Shown: in pieces, positions 17,691 through 26,004 of the stretch
Position numbering within the stretch: the first letter of the stretch is position 1
How the letters are laid out: every line of letters starts with the position of its first letter
Assembly: GCA_964590225.1 (NCBI GenBank)
Contig: CAZPWS010000012.1
Location: 6,697 to 70,696, forward strand
Direction: 5' to 3'
Origin: JAEUSG01 sp964590225
Lineage (GTDB): Bacteria > Fibrobacterota > OXYB2-FULL-49-7 > JAEUSG01
DNA: 64,000 nucleotides
The notes under the pieces: generated by a model
Told to the model about the DNA's origin: nothing
Database searches by the model: none
Seen by the model: only the letters and a program-made list of their open reading frames with translations
Translations under genes and position numbers: made by a program

Positions 17691-19088
17691 ATGAAAATAC
17701 ATTTCTGTGGAGCAGCCCAAACAGTAACGGGATCTCAACATCTCGTTTCCGTGAATGGGAAAAATTTTCTTCTTGATTGTGGTCTATTTCAGGGTAGGCG
17801 GCAGGAATCTTACGATAAAAATATAAACTTTTCTTTTGATCCTGCTTCCGTTGACGCTGTTGTTCTTTCGCATGCTCATATGGATCACAGCGGAAATTTG
17901 CCAAATCTTGTGAGAAAGGGTTTTAGTGGACCGATCTTCGCTACCCCCGTTACTATTGAACTGTGTCGTCAAATGCTTAGAGACTCTGCCAACCTGCAAA
18001 AGCATGATATTGATTTTTTAAATAAGGTGAGGCATAAACAGGGCTTGCCACCAGTTACTCCGTTATACACACTTGAGGAAGCTGAGGCGGTCGCGCCGCT
18101 TTTCAAGGCAGTTGAGTACGAAGAGTCTTTTTCAGTTTGTCAGGGGGTTAAGGCAACTTTTTCAGATGCGGGTCATATTCTTGGATCGGCTGGTGTTGCG
18201 CTTGATATAAACGATAGGGGTAAAACCATAAGGCTTGGATATACCGGCGACATTGGACGACCACACATTCCAATAACAAAAGATCCTGTTATGCTCGATG
18301 ACCTTGATGCGTTAATAATGGAAACTACATATGCTGGCAGAAGTCACGACCCGTTTAATAATGTTGAGGAAGAACTTTGTCGAGTAATTAAGAGCACTGT
18401 TGGCAATGGAGGCAAAATAATCATTCCGGCATTCGCTATTGGTCGAACGCAGCTCATTGTATTCTTGTTGCACAAATTATTTAGGGAAAACAGAATACCT
18501 GAGCTTCCAATTTTTGTCGATAGCCCATTGGCTGTGGCGGCAACTGATATTTATAAGTCACATCTTGATCTGCTCGATAGGCAGGCGCATAGAATATTTC
18601 TTTCAGAAAATATCAACCCATTTTCGTTCAAACGGCTTACTTATGTTTCTGACAGAGATGAGTCGAAGAGACTTAATGACATTACCTATCCGCACATTAT
18701 AATATCAGCATCGGGCATGTGTGAAGGCGGACGCGTTCTTCATCATCTTAGGAATTCTGTTGACAAACAAAGCACACTTATTTTGTTTATTGGTTACGCG
18801 GCTAAGCATACTCTTGCCCGAAAGATAATGGATGGTGTCCGTAAGGTGAAAATACTTGGAGAAGAGCACGAAATCCGCTGTAAAGTTCATGTCATGGATA
18901 ACTTCAGTGCCCATGCCGACCGGCATGATCTGCTCGATTATGTCAGAACAACTCCTCCCGAAAAGCTCAAGAATATATTTCTTGTTCATGGTGAAATGGA
19001 ACAGTCCGGATCAATAGTTGATGCCATTAGAAGTCATGGTTATCAAAATGTTCAATGTCCCCAGTTTGGCTCAATCTATGAGATATAA
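17691..19088 (+). CDS. Metallo-beta-lactamase-fold RNA-processing exonuclease (beta-CASP family)
   Basis: A 465-residue protein. Metal ligands are plain: SHAHMDHSG (about residues 58-66), DAGHILGSAG, YTGDIG, and the beta-CASP motifs ending in VHGE (LVHGEMEQSG). IISASGMCEGGRVLHHL is the hallmark of COG1236 (Ysh1/CPSF-like) proteins. The likely role is endo- or exonucleolytic RNA processing in the cytoplasm. It is flanked by STAS genes 15 bp upstream and 2 bp downstream, so the set is probably one transcript. No KH domain is present. Confidence 0.88.
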   Translation: MKIHFCGAAQTVTGSQHLVSVNGKNFLLDCGLFQGRRQESYDKNINFSFDPASVDAVVLSHAHMDHSGNLPNLVRKGFSGPIFATPVTIELCRQMLRDSANLQKHDIDFLNKVRHKQGLPPVTPLYTLEEAEAVAPLFKAVEYEESFSVCQGVKATFSDAGHILGSAGVALDINDRGKTIRLGYTGDIGRPHIPITKDPVMLDDLDALIMETTYAGRSHDPFNNVEEELCRVIKSTVGNGGKIIIPAFAIGRTQLIVFLLHKLFRENRIPELPIFVDSPLAVAATDIYKSHLDLLDRQAHRIFLSENINPFSFKRLTYVSDRDESKRLNDITYPHIIISASGMCEGGRVLHHLRNSVDKQSTLILFIGYAAKHTLARKIMDGVRKVKILGEEHEIRCKVHVMDNFSAHADRHDLLDYVRTTPPEKLKNIFLVHGEMEQSGSIVDAIRSHGYQNVQCPQFGSIYEI

Positions 19089-19090
19089 GA

Positions 19091-19429
19091 ATGTTAAGTA
19101 AAAGATCTTCTCTTGGAAAATTTTGCGTAGTAGCGATAAGTGATGAGTTTACTGTAATTGCCGATTTGCAGGAGCTGGATATTTTTATTGATGGGTTGGT
19201 TGGAAAGGGTCACCATTTTATCGCGGTTAGGTTCGAAAGAATCTCATACATTTATTCCGGTGCATTGGCCGTTCTTGTCCGTAATGCGAGAAAACTTAAA
19301 GAGAAAAATGGAGAAATCGTTTTGCTCGAGCCAAATCGCGATGTGGACGATATAATAAAAATTACCAATTTGCATAATGCAATAAAAGTATTTCATAGTG
19401 AAGAAGAGTTGCTGGAATATCAGCGTTGA
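19091..19429 (+). CDS. Single STAS-domain protein (anti-sigma factor antagonist-like)
   Basis: A 112-residue STAS domain. The diagnostic strand-helix element reads RFERISYIYSGALAVLVRNARKL, with Ser at the position phosphorylated in SpoIIAA/RsbV, and the last helix is HNAIKVFHSEEELLEY. It sits 2 bp after the nuclease gene and 6 bp before the cyclic-nucleotide-binding gene. It may take part in partner-switching regulation with a kinase encoded elsewhere. Confidence 0.8.
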   Translation: MLSKRSSLGKFCVVAISDEFTVIADLQELDIFIDGLVGKGHHFIAVRFERISYIYSGALAVLVRNARKLKEKNGEIVLLEPNRDVDDIIKITNLHNAIKVFHSEEELLEYQR

Positions 19430-19435
19430 CAACTT

Positions 19436-20086
19436 ATGGTTATAAGAGATTTTCCTGAACTTAAAGACAGTTTAATTATTGTTTCAGCCAATACGGTGCT
19501 TTTCAAGGAAAATGATTTTTCCAAGGATATCTTTATTGTTAAGCGAGGTAAAATAAGAATCCTCAAAAAAATTGGTGCGCGGCAAATACAGCTCATGATG
19601 GTTGAACAGGGGGGGATTTTTGGTGAAATATCAATGTTCGACAACGGACCAAGAACAGCCACTGCAATAGCGGCAGAAGATTCAGAATTAATAAAGATAA
19701 CGCCAGTAGTTTTTAACGATTCACTTAAGAATATTCCTGAGTGGTTTATGGCCATCGCTCGCGTGTTGTCCCAGCGAATCCGTCAGACAGACAGCCGCTT
19801 AGGGCTTTCAGGGCCAATTGTTAATGAAGCGAATGTTTCGTCGATAATGCTATATCTTGTAAGCGAAAAGACAGGTGCTTTTGAGCTGGACTTATCTATG
19901 GTTGAGAAAACACTTGCTGAATTGCTTGGCATTCCTATAAACGAAATGCAAGCCGTTTTCGATTCGCTTGTAAAAAAGAAAATAATTGAAATAATGGCTG
20001 AAAGAATGAAAGTTAGATCTATCGAAGCGCTTGCTGATCATCTTGAAAGCTTACGGAAGCAGCTTTCTCAATCTTATATCATATGA
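19436..20086 (+). CDS. Cyclic-nucleotide-binding-domain protein
   Basis: A 216-residue protein. Residues about 15-120 form a CAP-type cNMP-binding beta-barrel (IFIVKRGKIRIL, GGIFGEISMFDNGPRTATAIA). The phosphate-binding cassette FGEISMF...PRTAT retains the Arg. The C-terminal about 75 residues (EKTLAELLGIPINEMQAVFDSLVKKKIIE) resemble a degenerate winged helix but lack a clear DNA-recognition helix. It may be a sensor rather than a Crp-type activator. Its stop overlaps the kdsA start by 4 nt. Confidence 0.8.
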   Translation: MVIRDFPELKDSLIIVSANTVLFKENDFSKDIFIVKRGKIRILKKIGARQIQLMMVEQGGIFGEISMFDNGPRTATAIAAEDSELIKITPVVFNDSLKNIPEWFMAIARVLSQRIRQTDSRLGLSGPIVNEANVSSIMLYLVSEKTGAFELDLSMVEKTLAELLGIPINEMQAVFDSLVKKKIIEIMAERMKVRSIEALADHLESLRKQLSQSYII

Positions 20087-20880
20087 TTCGAACGAAGGAC
20101 AAACCTTTTTTTGTAGCCGGTCCATGCGTAATTGAGTCTGAAAAGCTCACATTGTCGATTGCTGAAAAGCTTAAAAGTATTGCCGATACATTATCAGTCA
20201 GACTGATATTCAAGGCAAGCTTTGATAAGGCAAATCGTAGCGCCTATAACAGTTTTAGGGGGCCAGGTATAATTAAGGGATTGTCGATTTTAAAAAGTGT
20301 GCGGGAACAGACGGGGCTTAAGGTGTTAACAGATGTGCATGATGCCAACCAAGCCGAAAAGGCAGGAAAGGTTGTAGATGTATTGCAAATACCAGCTTTT
20401 TTATGTCGGCAAACCGATCTTATTTTCGCGGCTGCCGATACAGGACTACCGGTAAATGTAAAAAAAGGGCAGTTTATGGCCCCCGATGAGGTTGGCAATA
20501 TAATAGAAAAGATTAATTCTCGCGGAAACAGGCAGGTTATGATAACAGAGAGAGGCACAACTTTTGGGTACCATAATCTTGTTGTTGACATGAAGGGATT
20601 GTATGAAATGCGGCAGTTTGGAGTTCCAATAATTTTTGATGCCACCCATTCTGTGCAGAGGCCTGCGGAGCTGGGGCGTATTACTGGTGGTGATTCAAGG
20701 CTTGCACCTGTTTTGGCTCGTGCTGCGGCCGCCGTCGGGGTTGATGGTTTCTTTATGGAGGTTCACCCTATTCCAACAAAAGCAAAATCGGACGCGGCTA
20801 ATTCACTATCGTTGAAGGATTTTGGTAAACTTGTATCAACGCTTATTGATATAGATAGAGCAGCTTGTGGAAGAGACTAA
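20083..20880 (+). CDS. kdsA: 3-deoxy-8-phosphooctulonate synthase
   Basis: A 265-residue enzyme that condenses phosphoenolpyruvate with arabinose-5-phosphate to Kdo-8-phosphate, the first committed step of Kdo synthesis for LPS. Signature blocks are all present: FVAGPCVIESE, FKASFDKANRS, IPAFLCRQTDL, VNVKKGQF, TERGTTFGYHNLVVD, DATHSVQRP and MEVHPIP. The Cys in AGPC and the His, Glu and Asp blocks match the metal-dependent class (Aquifex type), as opposed to the metal-independent E. coli type with Asn there. ATG overlaps the preceding stop (ATGA). It is evidence for a Gram-negative, LPS-bearing host. Confidence 0.95.
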   Translation: MIRTKDKPFFVAGPCVIESEKLTLSIAEKLKSIADTLSVRLIFKASFDKANRSAYNSFRGPGIIKGLSILKSVREQTGLKVLTDVHDANQAEKAGKVVDVLQIPAFLCRQTDLIFAAADTGLPVNVKKGQFMAPDEVGNIIEKINSRGNRQVMITERGTTFGYHNLVVDMKGLYEMRQFGVPIIFDATHSVQRPAELGRITGGDSRLAPVLARAAAAVGVDGFFMEVHPIPTKAKSDAANSLSLKDFGKLVSTLIDIDRAACGRD

Positions 20881-21532
20881 ACCTTGTCGGGGCGTTATTT
20901 TTGATTTCGACGGAACCCTTGCAGACTCCCTACCGGGAATATATGAAGGGTGGAAAAAAACTTTCCAATTACTTGGTCTTGGAGTTCCCGAATATAGTTT
21001 TATAAAAAAAGCAATTGGCCCAACGCGAGAGGAATATCTCAAGATAATCCTTGGTACAGAATCTAAAGCGGTTCAGGAAAAGGCTCTTGATATATTTCGT
21101 AAAATTTACAGAGAAGAGACTATTTTTTCCACAAAATTATATGGCGGAATAACCGAGATGCTTGATAAACTTATGCATCGAGGTATCAAATTAGCAATAG
21201 CAAGCAATAAACCTCATAAACAGATACTTACTTTAGTAGAGATCTTATTCAAGAAGGAAATGCAGTTCACTTCTATTCTTGGTCCGGAATGTGTAGTAAG
21301 CGGTAAACCAGCGCCCGATATGTTTTTGCAGTGTGCAAAAGATTTTGGATATGATTCGGATGAAGTAATAATTGTTGGAGATACTCCTCTTGATATGGAA
21401 GCTGGCCGGCGTGCTGGTATGCGAAGAGTCGCGGTGCGGTGGGGTTATGGTAATGACACAGAGTTGGATGATGCCAAACCCGATTATAATGCCTATATGC
21501 CAAATGATGTTGTAGCTTTTGTAGATTCTTAA
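20867..21532 (+). CDS. HAD-superfamily phosphatase (Gph-like)
   Basis: A 221-residue hydrolase resembling phosphoglycolate phosphatase. Motif I is FDFDGTLADSL (nucleophile and acid Asp), motif II is LAIASNKP, Lys is in SGKPAPDMF, and motif IV is IVGDTPLDMEAGRRAGM. GTG start at 20867 lies 14 nt inside kdsA. The position after kdsA might suggest a Kdo-8-P phosphatase role, but sequence and length fit the Gph group with its helical cap better than KdsC. Substrate unproven. Its stop overlaps the next start (TAATG). Confidence 0.85.
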   Translation: MEETKPCRGVIFDFDGTLADSLPGIYEGWKKTFQLLGLGVPEYSFIKKAIGPTREEYLKIILGTESKAVQEKALDIFRKIYREETIFSTKLYGGITEMLDKLMHRGIKLAIASNKPHKQILTLVEILFKKEMQFTSILGPECVVSGKPAPDMFLQCAKDFGYDSDEVIIVGDTPLDMEAGRRAGMRRVAVRWGYGNDTELDDAKPDYNAYMPNDVVAFVDS

Positions 21533-22404
21533 TGAAGCTCCCTTTTTTACTGCCAATAGCTCTTATTGCCGGTTTTATGGTGCCAGCTGTGGTAGGTTTT
21601 TATCCGCTTACAAAATGGCTTCTTGGAATCATGCTTTTTTTTTCACTTGTTTCCGAGCGCCATGCGCTAAAGAAAGGTGATTTTAAAAAGATTGCAGCTG
21701 TTTTTGTCTTGAACCTGTTTCTTGGCCCTGTTTACGCCATTCTTCTGTCTCCATTTGACAAAGAGCTTTCGATGGGGTTGCTGCTTGTAGGAATGGCACC
21801 AACTGCTACTGCGGCTGTTGCCGTAGTTGTATTGTCCGGTGGAAGGGCTGTTTTTGTAATGACAGCCATTGTTGTAACTCATCTTGGTGCCTCGATGTGG
21901 ATCCCCCTGTATTTTCATCTTTTTTCAGACTTTTTAATAAAATCCGGAGTTATGGAATCATCGATTGACTCATTGAGTGTGCTCAAAGGAGTAGCTCCAC
22001 TTTTAATAGTGCCGTGGCTACTTTCGGAAGCAGTGCGGCTGCTTCCAGAGCAAAGTAAAAAAATAATCATCGGGCTAAAATCTTACATTCTTCCCATTTG
22101 GGGGGTTGCAATTTTTCTTATTGGCGCAAAAACACGAGAGTTATGGACGGGAATGGAGCAGCAACTTTCGATAAAGTTACTTATTATTGTTCTATTTGTT
22201 TTGGTAGTTTGTGTCATACAATTTAAACTTGGTTCTCTAATTTGTAAGGAAAAAAATGTTGAGACAGCACAGTCGCTCGGACAGAAGAATACCATTTTAA
22301 TGGTGTGGATTGCGCTTAACTGGCTGGGGCCAATATATGCTATCGCCCCTCTTTCATATATCCTGTGGCAGAATCTGTTTATAAGTTTTAAGCTGAGAAA
22401 ATGA
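21532..22404 (+). CDS. BASS-family-like membrane transporter, 3' end altered by module insertion
   Basis: A 290-residue integral membrane protein with about nine hydrophobic helices. The LLLVGMAPTATAAVAVVVLSGG segment resembles the BASS (bile acid:sodium symporter) fold. ATG overlaps the preceding stop. The last residues are SFKLRK followed by TGA at 22402. A second copy of the last 158 bp at 25797-25954 continues as SFKLRQLKN then TAG, which looks like the original ending. The gene therefore appears to have been split at 22398 by arrival of the downstream module, with the lost tail replaced by one residue. The protein is probably still functional. Confidence 0.72.
   Translation: MKLPFLLPIALIAGFMVPAVVGFYPLTKWLLGIMLFFSLVSERHALKKGDFKKIAAVFVLNLFLGPVYAILLSPFDKELSMGLLLVGMAPTATAAVAVVVLSGGRAVFVMTAIVVTHLGASMWIPLYFHLFSDFLIKSGVMESSIDSLSVLKGVAPLLIVPWLLSEAVRLLPEQSKKIIIGLKSYILPIWGVAIFLIGAKTRELWTGMEQQLSIKLLIIVLFVLVVCVIQFKLGSLICKEKNVETAQSLGQKNTILMVWIALNWLGPIYAIAPLSYILWQNLFISFKLRK
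22241..22398 (+). repeat. 158-bp direct repeat, left copy (inside BASS-like gene)
   Basis: Matches 25797-25954 base for base except two transitions, with no gaps (constant offset 3,556). It bounds a two-gene accessory module on its left side. Confidence 0.95.
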
Positions 22405-22417
22405 GCGCGGTTGACTT

Positions 22418-23362
22418 CTATTGACTGCTGTTTCTGACCATTCTGATAGCTCCCATGCTCATGATAGCTGTTGGGCTGTAGTAGCGTTGGGTTTTGATGG
22501 TGTTGTATTTAGGGCGATCATAAAAGGAAGTTCCTCGGTTGGAACGATAATCTGCATAGTAGTTTTCTACTGTTGGATCAATGCTGTATCCCAATGGGGT
22601 GTGATTAGCTCTGTTCCAGCACCACTCAGAACCATTCCCCTCCATATCATACAAACCAAGTTTATTCGGCTTAAACACTCCAATTGGTGAAGTATAGGCG
22701 TAACCATCATTGTACTTTTCGTGTTGTATCTTCCATTCGGGAATCAGCTTTTTTATTGAAATATCAGCAACATTTTCTGTTGGTAGGCCATTGCCATATG
22801 AATGTGTAGTATATAAGCCTCTACATGATGCGGCGAATTCCCACTCTGCTTCTGATGGAAGCCTATAGCCATTTTTTTTCCAATTACAAATGACATTCTG
22901 TTCATCAATAGTGTAAACGGTTTCCAAAGAGTCATAGTGGCTTCGCAGATTGCAAATCACTACTGCCGCAAGCCAACTGATATATACAAGTGGATGCTTG
23001 CCGTACCCTTCCTTGAAAGAAAAGCGGCCATTGGTGAAGTCCAGATAGTTTTCAAAATATTCCATTGCATCGGATGGTCTGGTCAATTCTATGTTGCTGC
23101 CCGGCAGAAACAGCGTTCCGAGTGAGTTGACAGTGATTTTTTTATCCTGCAAAGCCTTATTCAGCAGCTGAGAGGTTTCTTCGCAGGTGTATTCATACTG
23201 AGACATGTAAAAGGAAGGGATATTCACAGTAATGATATTATCGCAATCCTTGCACTGCTTTATTTTATAAGAGCCTCCTTCAACAAGGATGAAATTATCA
23301 ATCCCATATACGGTTGCAACTGTCAGAAACAGTAGGAGTGCGATAAATATTCTGTCAGCCAT
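22418..23362 (-). CDS. Secreted SUMF1/FGE-fold protein
   Basis: A 314-residue protein with a signal peptide (ATVYG). It has a SUMF1 fold: FILVEGGSYKI, FYMSQYEYTCEET, YGKHPLVYISWLAAVVICN, YRLPSEAEWEFAASCRG, NKLGLYDMEGNGSEWCWN. The C-terminal block that holds active cysteines in formylglycine-generating enzymes reads NRGTSFYDRPKYN and has none, so it is unlikely to be a formylglycine oxidase. It is probably a ligand-binding member of the family. It is divergent from the propeller gene at 23437, and both lie within the 3.56-kb module bounded by direct repeats. It is convergent with the BASS-like gene, 13 bp away. Confidence 0.8.
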   Translation of the reverse strand: MADRIFIALLLFLTVATVYGIDNFILVEGGSYKIKQCKDCDNIITVNIPSFYMSQYEYTCEETSQLLNKALQDKKITVNSLGTLFLPGSNIELTRPSDAMEYFENYLDFTNGRFSFKEGYGKHPLVYISWLAAVVICNLRSHYDSLETVYTIDEQNVICNWKKNGYRLPSEAEWEFAASCRGLYTTHSYGNGLPTENVADISIKKLIPEWKIQHEKYNDGYAYTSPIGVFKPNKLGLYDMEGNGSEWCWNRANHTPLGYSIDPTVENYYADYRSNRGTSFYDRPKYNTIKTQRYYSPTAIMSMGAIRMVRNSSQ

Positions 23363-23436
23363 TTTTTCCTTTCAATACGGTTTAAAATATTCTATCGTTG
23401 TCTATGGTTGTTAGAGTAAAAAAGGAAAGGGTTTTT

Positions 23437-25734
23437 ATGCGCTTTTTTCAGCTTGTTTGTTTTGTTGGTTCCGCTGCTCTTTTTGCAGTAAAGCCTTTGT
23501 GGTCTCAGGTTACTGTGTTTCACACCAAACCCTATGATATGCTTTATTCAACCAGCTTTTCCCCCGATAGCAGACATGTGGCTTATTCGGGTACATGGTA
23601 TGTTCGCATCTATGATATGAAAGGTAAAATGGTAGGCGAATATTTTGATCGTGCGCCCTTTATTTCATTCCGTAGTGACTTTCGATTCTGGAATATCCAT
23701 CGTCAGAGTGGGAGTCAGATTGCTTTTATTAACAACGAAGAGCTGGCAGTGGCGGAGAAAAATAACGGCAAAAATCAAAAAATCAAAATTATCGGAGTTG
23801 ACGGCTATTTCAAACGGGAAATAAAAGTGCCGATGGACCAGCTTCCGGATGAATCATATAGCAACATTGATCAGATAATAGTCTCCCCTTTAATGGATCG
23901 ACTTATTACGATTGAACGCTGGACAGGTGATTTTGTAATCCGCGATATGAACTTTAAGGTGATACGCCGCGTAAACCTGCTCGGCACAAACAGTTACTCT
24001 AACCGTTTTGTTAATATTGAGGAGATTAAATTTCTGCCCGACGGCTCGGGTTTTATCTTAAAAAGCAGAGGAGAGCCGCTCCAGGAAGGCTGGATTGCGT
24101 TCCTTACTTTGTATGACAAAGAGGGGAATTTTATTCGAAAGCTTGTTAGTGACGAGTGGGTAAAAACAATTGAAACAACTTACGGCAAAATAGAGAGAGA
24201 AAAAGACAGCTATCCTCTGAATGAACTTGATATCAGCCCCGACGGACAAACGGTTGTCTGCACTGATTGTGTAGGCGAAATAGACAGAAATCTTCTTGGG
24301 AAATACAAATACGAAGAAATTCATCCGCCTGGCAGCTTTTCCGAACACTCATATAGAGTTGCCAAGTGCATCCGCACGATAGACATTAAAAGTGGGAAGC
24401 AGTTTCAAGCCTATGTGCTGCGCGGCGGAGATGTAACAATTAAAAACGCTAAAGAGCGCCTTCCCTTTACAAACCCTTCCATCAGCCAGATCTTTTTTGC
24501 TCCGAACAGCAAAGATTACATAGGTGTTTCAGCCGAGGGGCTTTACAAAATCTCGTCTGACGGAAAGATTCTGGAATATCTTCCCTATCAAAACGATGAT
24601 GAGTATGCTGCGTACTATAATAAGGTGTACAGCAAACCACTCGGTTATTATTCCATCAAGCCACAGAATTTATATATTACCGCCGATCGCAAAACCTTTG
24701 TTTCCAAAACCATTTATACTTCGCTCTATTTTTTGAACACAGAAGGGGCAATTCAAGGTCAGATTAAACGCTATTATACGCCCTTCAGTACCGGTACAGA
24801 GGGAAGTCCGATAAGAGTATCTCTTGCAGGTCGATATTTTACACTTGACATCGATCAGGGAAAAGAATCTTTACTTTGGGATTTTAAAACCAATACAATA
24901 ACAAAAGAGAAGAGCAGTATTTACTGGGACACTTCGGATAATGAATACCGGATGAGTTTTGATAAAAAAGGAATACGAATTAAATATAGGGATTCCGATG
25001 CTTTAATACCTGTGAGCCATATCGGAAGTGTTGTTCCGTTCGCCAATCGTAAAACCGCAGTTTCAGATAATGGGCTTGTAGTGGTCGATCAGGAGGGTAA
25101 TCCCATTATTAAACATCCGAAATCCACCTACTGGTTTCGTTTTGCCATGCATCCAGGTCTTGAACATTATATGGTTCCCAGTGTGGATGCGAAGGTAAAA
25201 ACGATGGTCAAGGTTTCTATTACCGGTCAAAAAATAAGTGACTACTGGATTGGTTCTTTCATCAGCAAGGTGCTGTATTCTCCTGACGGTTCTTTATTGC
25301 TCGGTTCGCACGACCTTTCCGGCTGTATCAGCATTTGGGATAACAGCAATAAGCTTCTTGATTTTCCGGGTCAAACAAAAGGCCATTTCAATGAAGGTCG
25401 TTTTTTTGATCTGCATCCGGATCCGGTGATGAGCATGGCTGTCACAAAAGATAACCGTTTCTTATTTACGGGTACTGCCGACAGAATAATCGTAACAGAT
25501 CTTAAAACCGGCAGCCGTGCAACGATTTCGCTTTTTTATCGTGAACATTACAGCAGCACTTCAGAAAATGTTCCTCTTGATTTTATTGTGTCCGATTCCA
25601 GGGGGCGGTTTGAATGTAGCCATGAGGCGCGCGATCGAGTGAGTATTATGGAGAATGGAACAAATCAAACAGACGCACTCTGGAAAAAATACTATACCCA
25701 AAATCTGCTTTGGAATTATTTACAGGGTTTGTAA
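23437..25734 (+). CDS. Secreted beta-propeller (WD40/TolB-like) protein
   Basis: A 765-residue protein. The ATG at 23437 is preferred to TTG at 23398 because AAGGAAAGG precedes it and it opens a signal peptide (MRFFQLVCFVGSAALFAV, cleavage near LWSQ). The body is built from propeller-like blades: SFSPDSRHVAYSGTWYVRIYD, DISPDGQTVVCTD, FAPNSKDYIGVSAEG, YSPDGSLLLGSHDLSGCISIWD, AVTKDNRFLFTGTADRIIVTD. There are no catalytic motifs and no C-terminal sorting domain. Partner of the divergent SUMF1-fold gene in the same module. Function unknown; a surface or periplasmic binding role is plausible. Confidence 0.72.
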   Translation: MRFFQLVCFVGSAALFAVKPLWSQVTVFHTKPYDMLYSTSFSPDSRHVAYSGTWYVRIYDMKGKMVGEYFDRAPFISFRSDFRFWNIHRQSGSQIAFINNEELAVAEKNNGKNQKIKIIGVDGYFKREIKVPMDQLPDESYSNIDQIIVSPLMDRLITIERWTGDFVIRDMNFKVIRRVNLLGTNSYSNRFVNIEEIKFLPDGSGFILKSRGEPLQEGWIAFLTLYDKEGNFIRKLVSDEWVKTIETTYGKIEREKDSYPLNELDISPDGQTVVCTDCVGEIDRNLLGKYKYEEIHPPGSFSEHSYRVAKCIRTIDIKSGKQFQAYVLRGGDVTIKNAKERLPFTNPSISQIFFAPNSKDYIGVSAEGLYKISSDGKILEYLPYQNDDEYAAYYNKVYSKPLGYYSIKPQNLYITADRKTFVSKTIYTSLYFLNTEGAIQGQIKRYYTPFSTGTEGSPIRVSLAGRYFTLDIDQGKESLLWDFKTNTITKEKSSIYWDTSDNEYRMSFDKKGIRIKYRDSDALIPVSHIGSVVPFANRKTAVSDNGLVVVDQEGNPIIKHPKSTYWFRFAMHPGLEHYMVPSVDAKVKTMVKVSITGQKISDYWIGSFISKVLYSPDGSLLLGSHDLSGCISIWDNSNKLLDFPGQTKGHFNEGRFFDLHPDPVMSMAVTKDNRFLFTGTADRIIVTDLKTGSRATISLFYREHYSSTSENVPLDFIVSDSRGRFECSHEARDRVSIMENGTNQTDALWKKYYTQNLLWNYLQGL

Positions 25735-25767
25735 GAATAGGTCGCTTATTGTATAGCTTTCTCTGCA

Positions 25768-25783
25768 TACTCCTTAAGGAGTA
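25768..25783. repeat. 16-bp perfect palindrome
   Basis: TACTCCTTAAGGAGTA is perfectly self-complementary with no loop. It lies 33 bp after the propeller stop and 13 bp before the right direct repeat, so near the module edge. It could be a protein-binding or recombination site. As a terminator it lacks a loop and a T-run. Confidence 0.5.
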
Positions 25784-25796
25784 GTATTAATGCTAT

Positions 25797-25954
25797 TTTG
25801 TAAGGAAAAAAATGTTGAGACAGCATAGTCGCTCGGACAGAAGAATACCATTTTAATGGTATGGATTGCGCTTAACTGGCTGGGGCCAATATATGCTATC
25901 GCCCCTCTTTCATATATCCTGTGGCAGAATCTGTTTATAAGTTTTAAGCTGAGA
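25797..25954 (+). repeat. 158-bp direct repeat, right copy
   Basis: Second copy of the BASS-like 3' end. The rest of 25735-26004 contains the palindrome at 25768 and no other gene. Confidence 0.95.
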
Positions 25955-25969
25955 CAGCTAAAAAATTAG
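25797..25969 (+). pseudogene. Detached 3' end of the BASS-like transporter gene
   Basis: The right repeat plus 15 nt encodes the C-terminal helix and ends LRQLKN then TAG at 25967-25969. Joining 22398 directly to 25955 yields an uninterrupted 293-codon transporter, so this is most likely the original gene terminus displaced by the module. It has no start or ribosome-binding site of its own. Confidence 0.8.
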
Positions 25970-26004
25970 ACATAACTGAAATTAAACCTGAGCGAGTGAT
26001 GAAT

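Noticed and set aside
20867..21532. KdsC (Kdo-8-phosphate phosphatase)
   Set aside because: It follows kdsA, but the cap-domain layout and length fit Gph-like HAD phosphatases rather than the shorter, capless KdsC.
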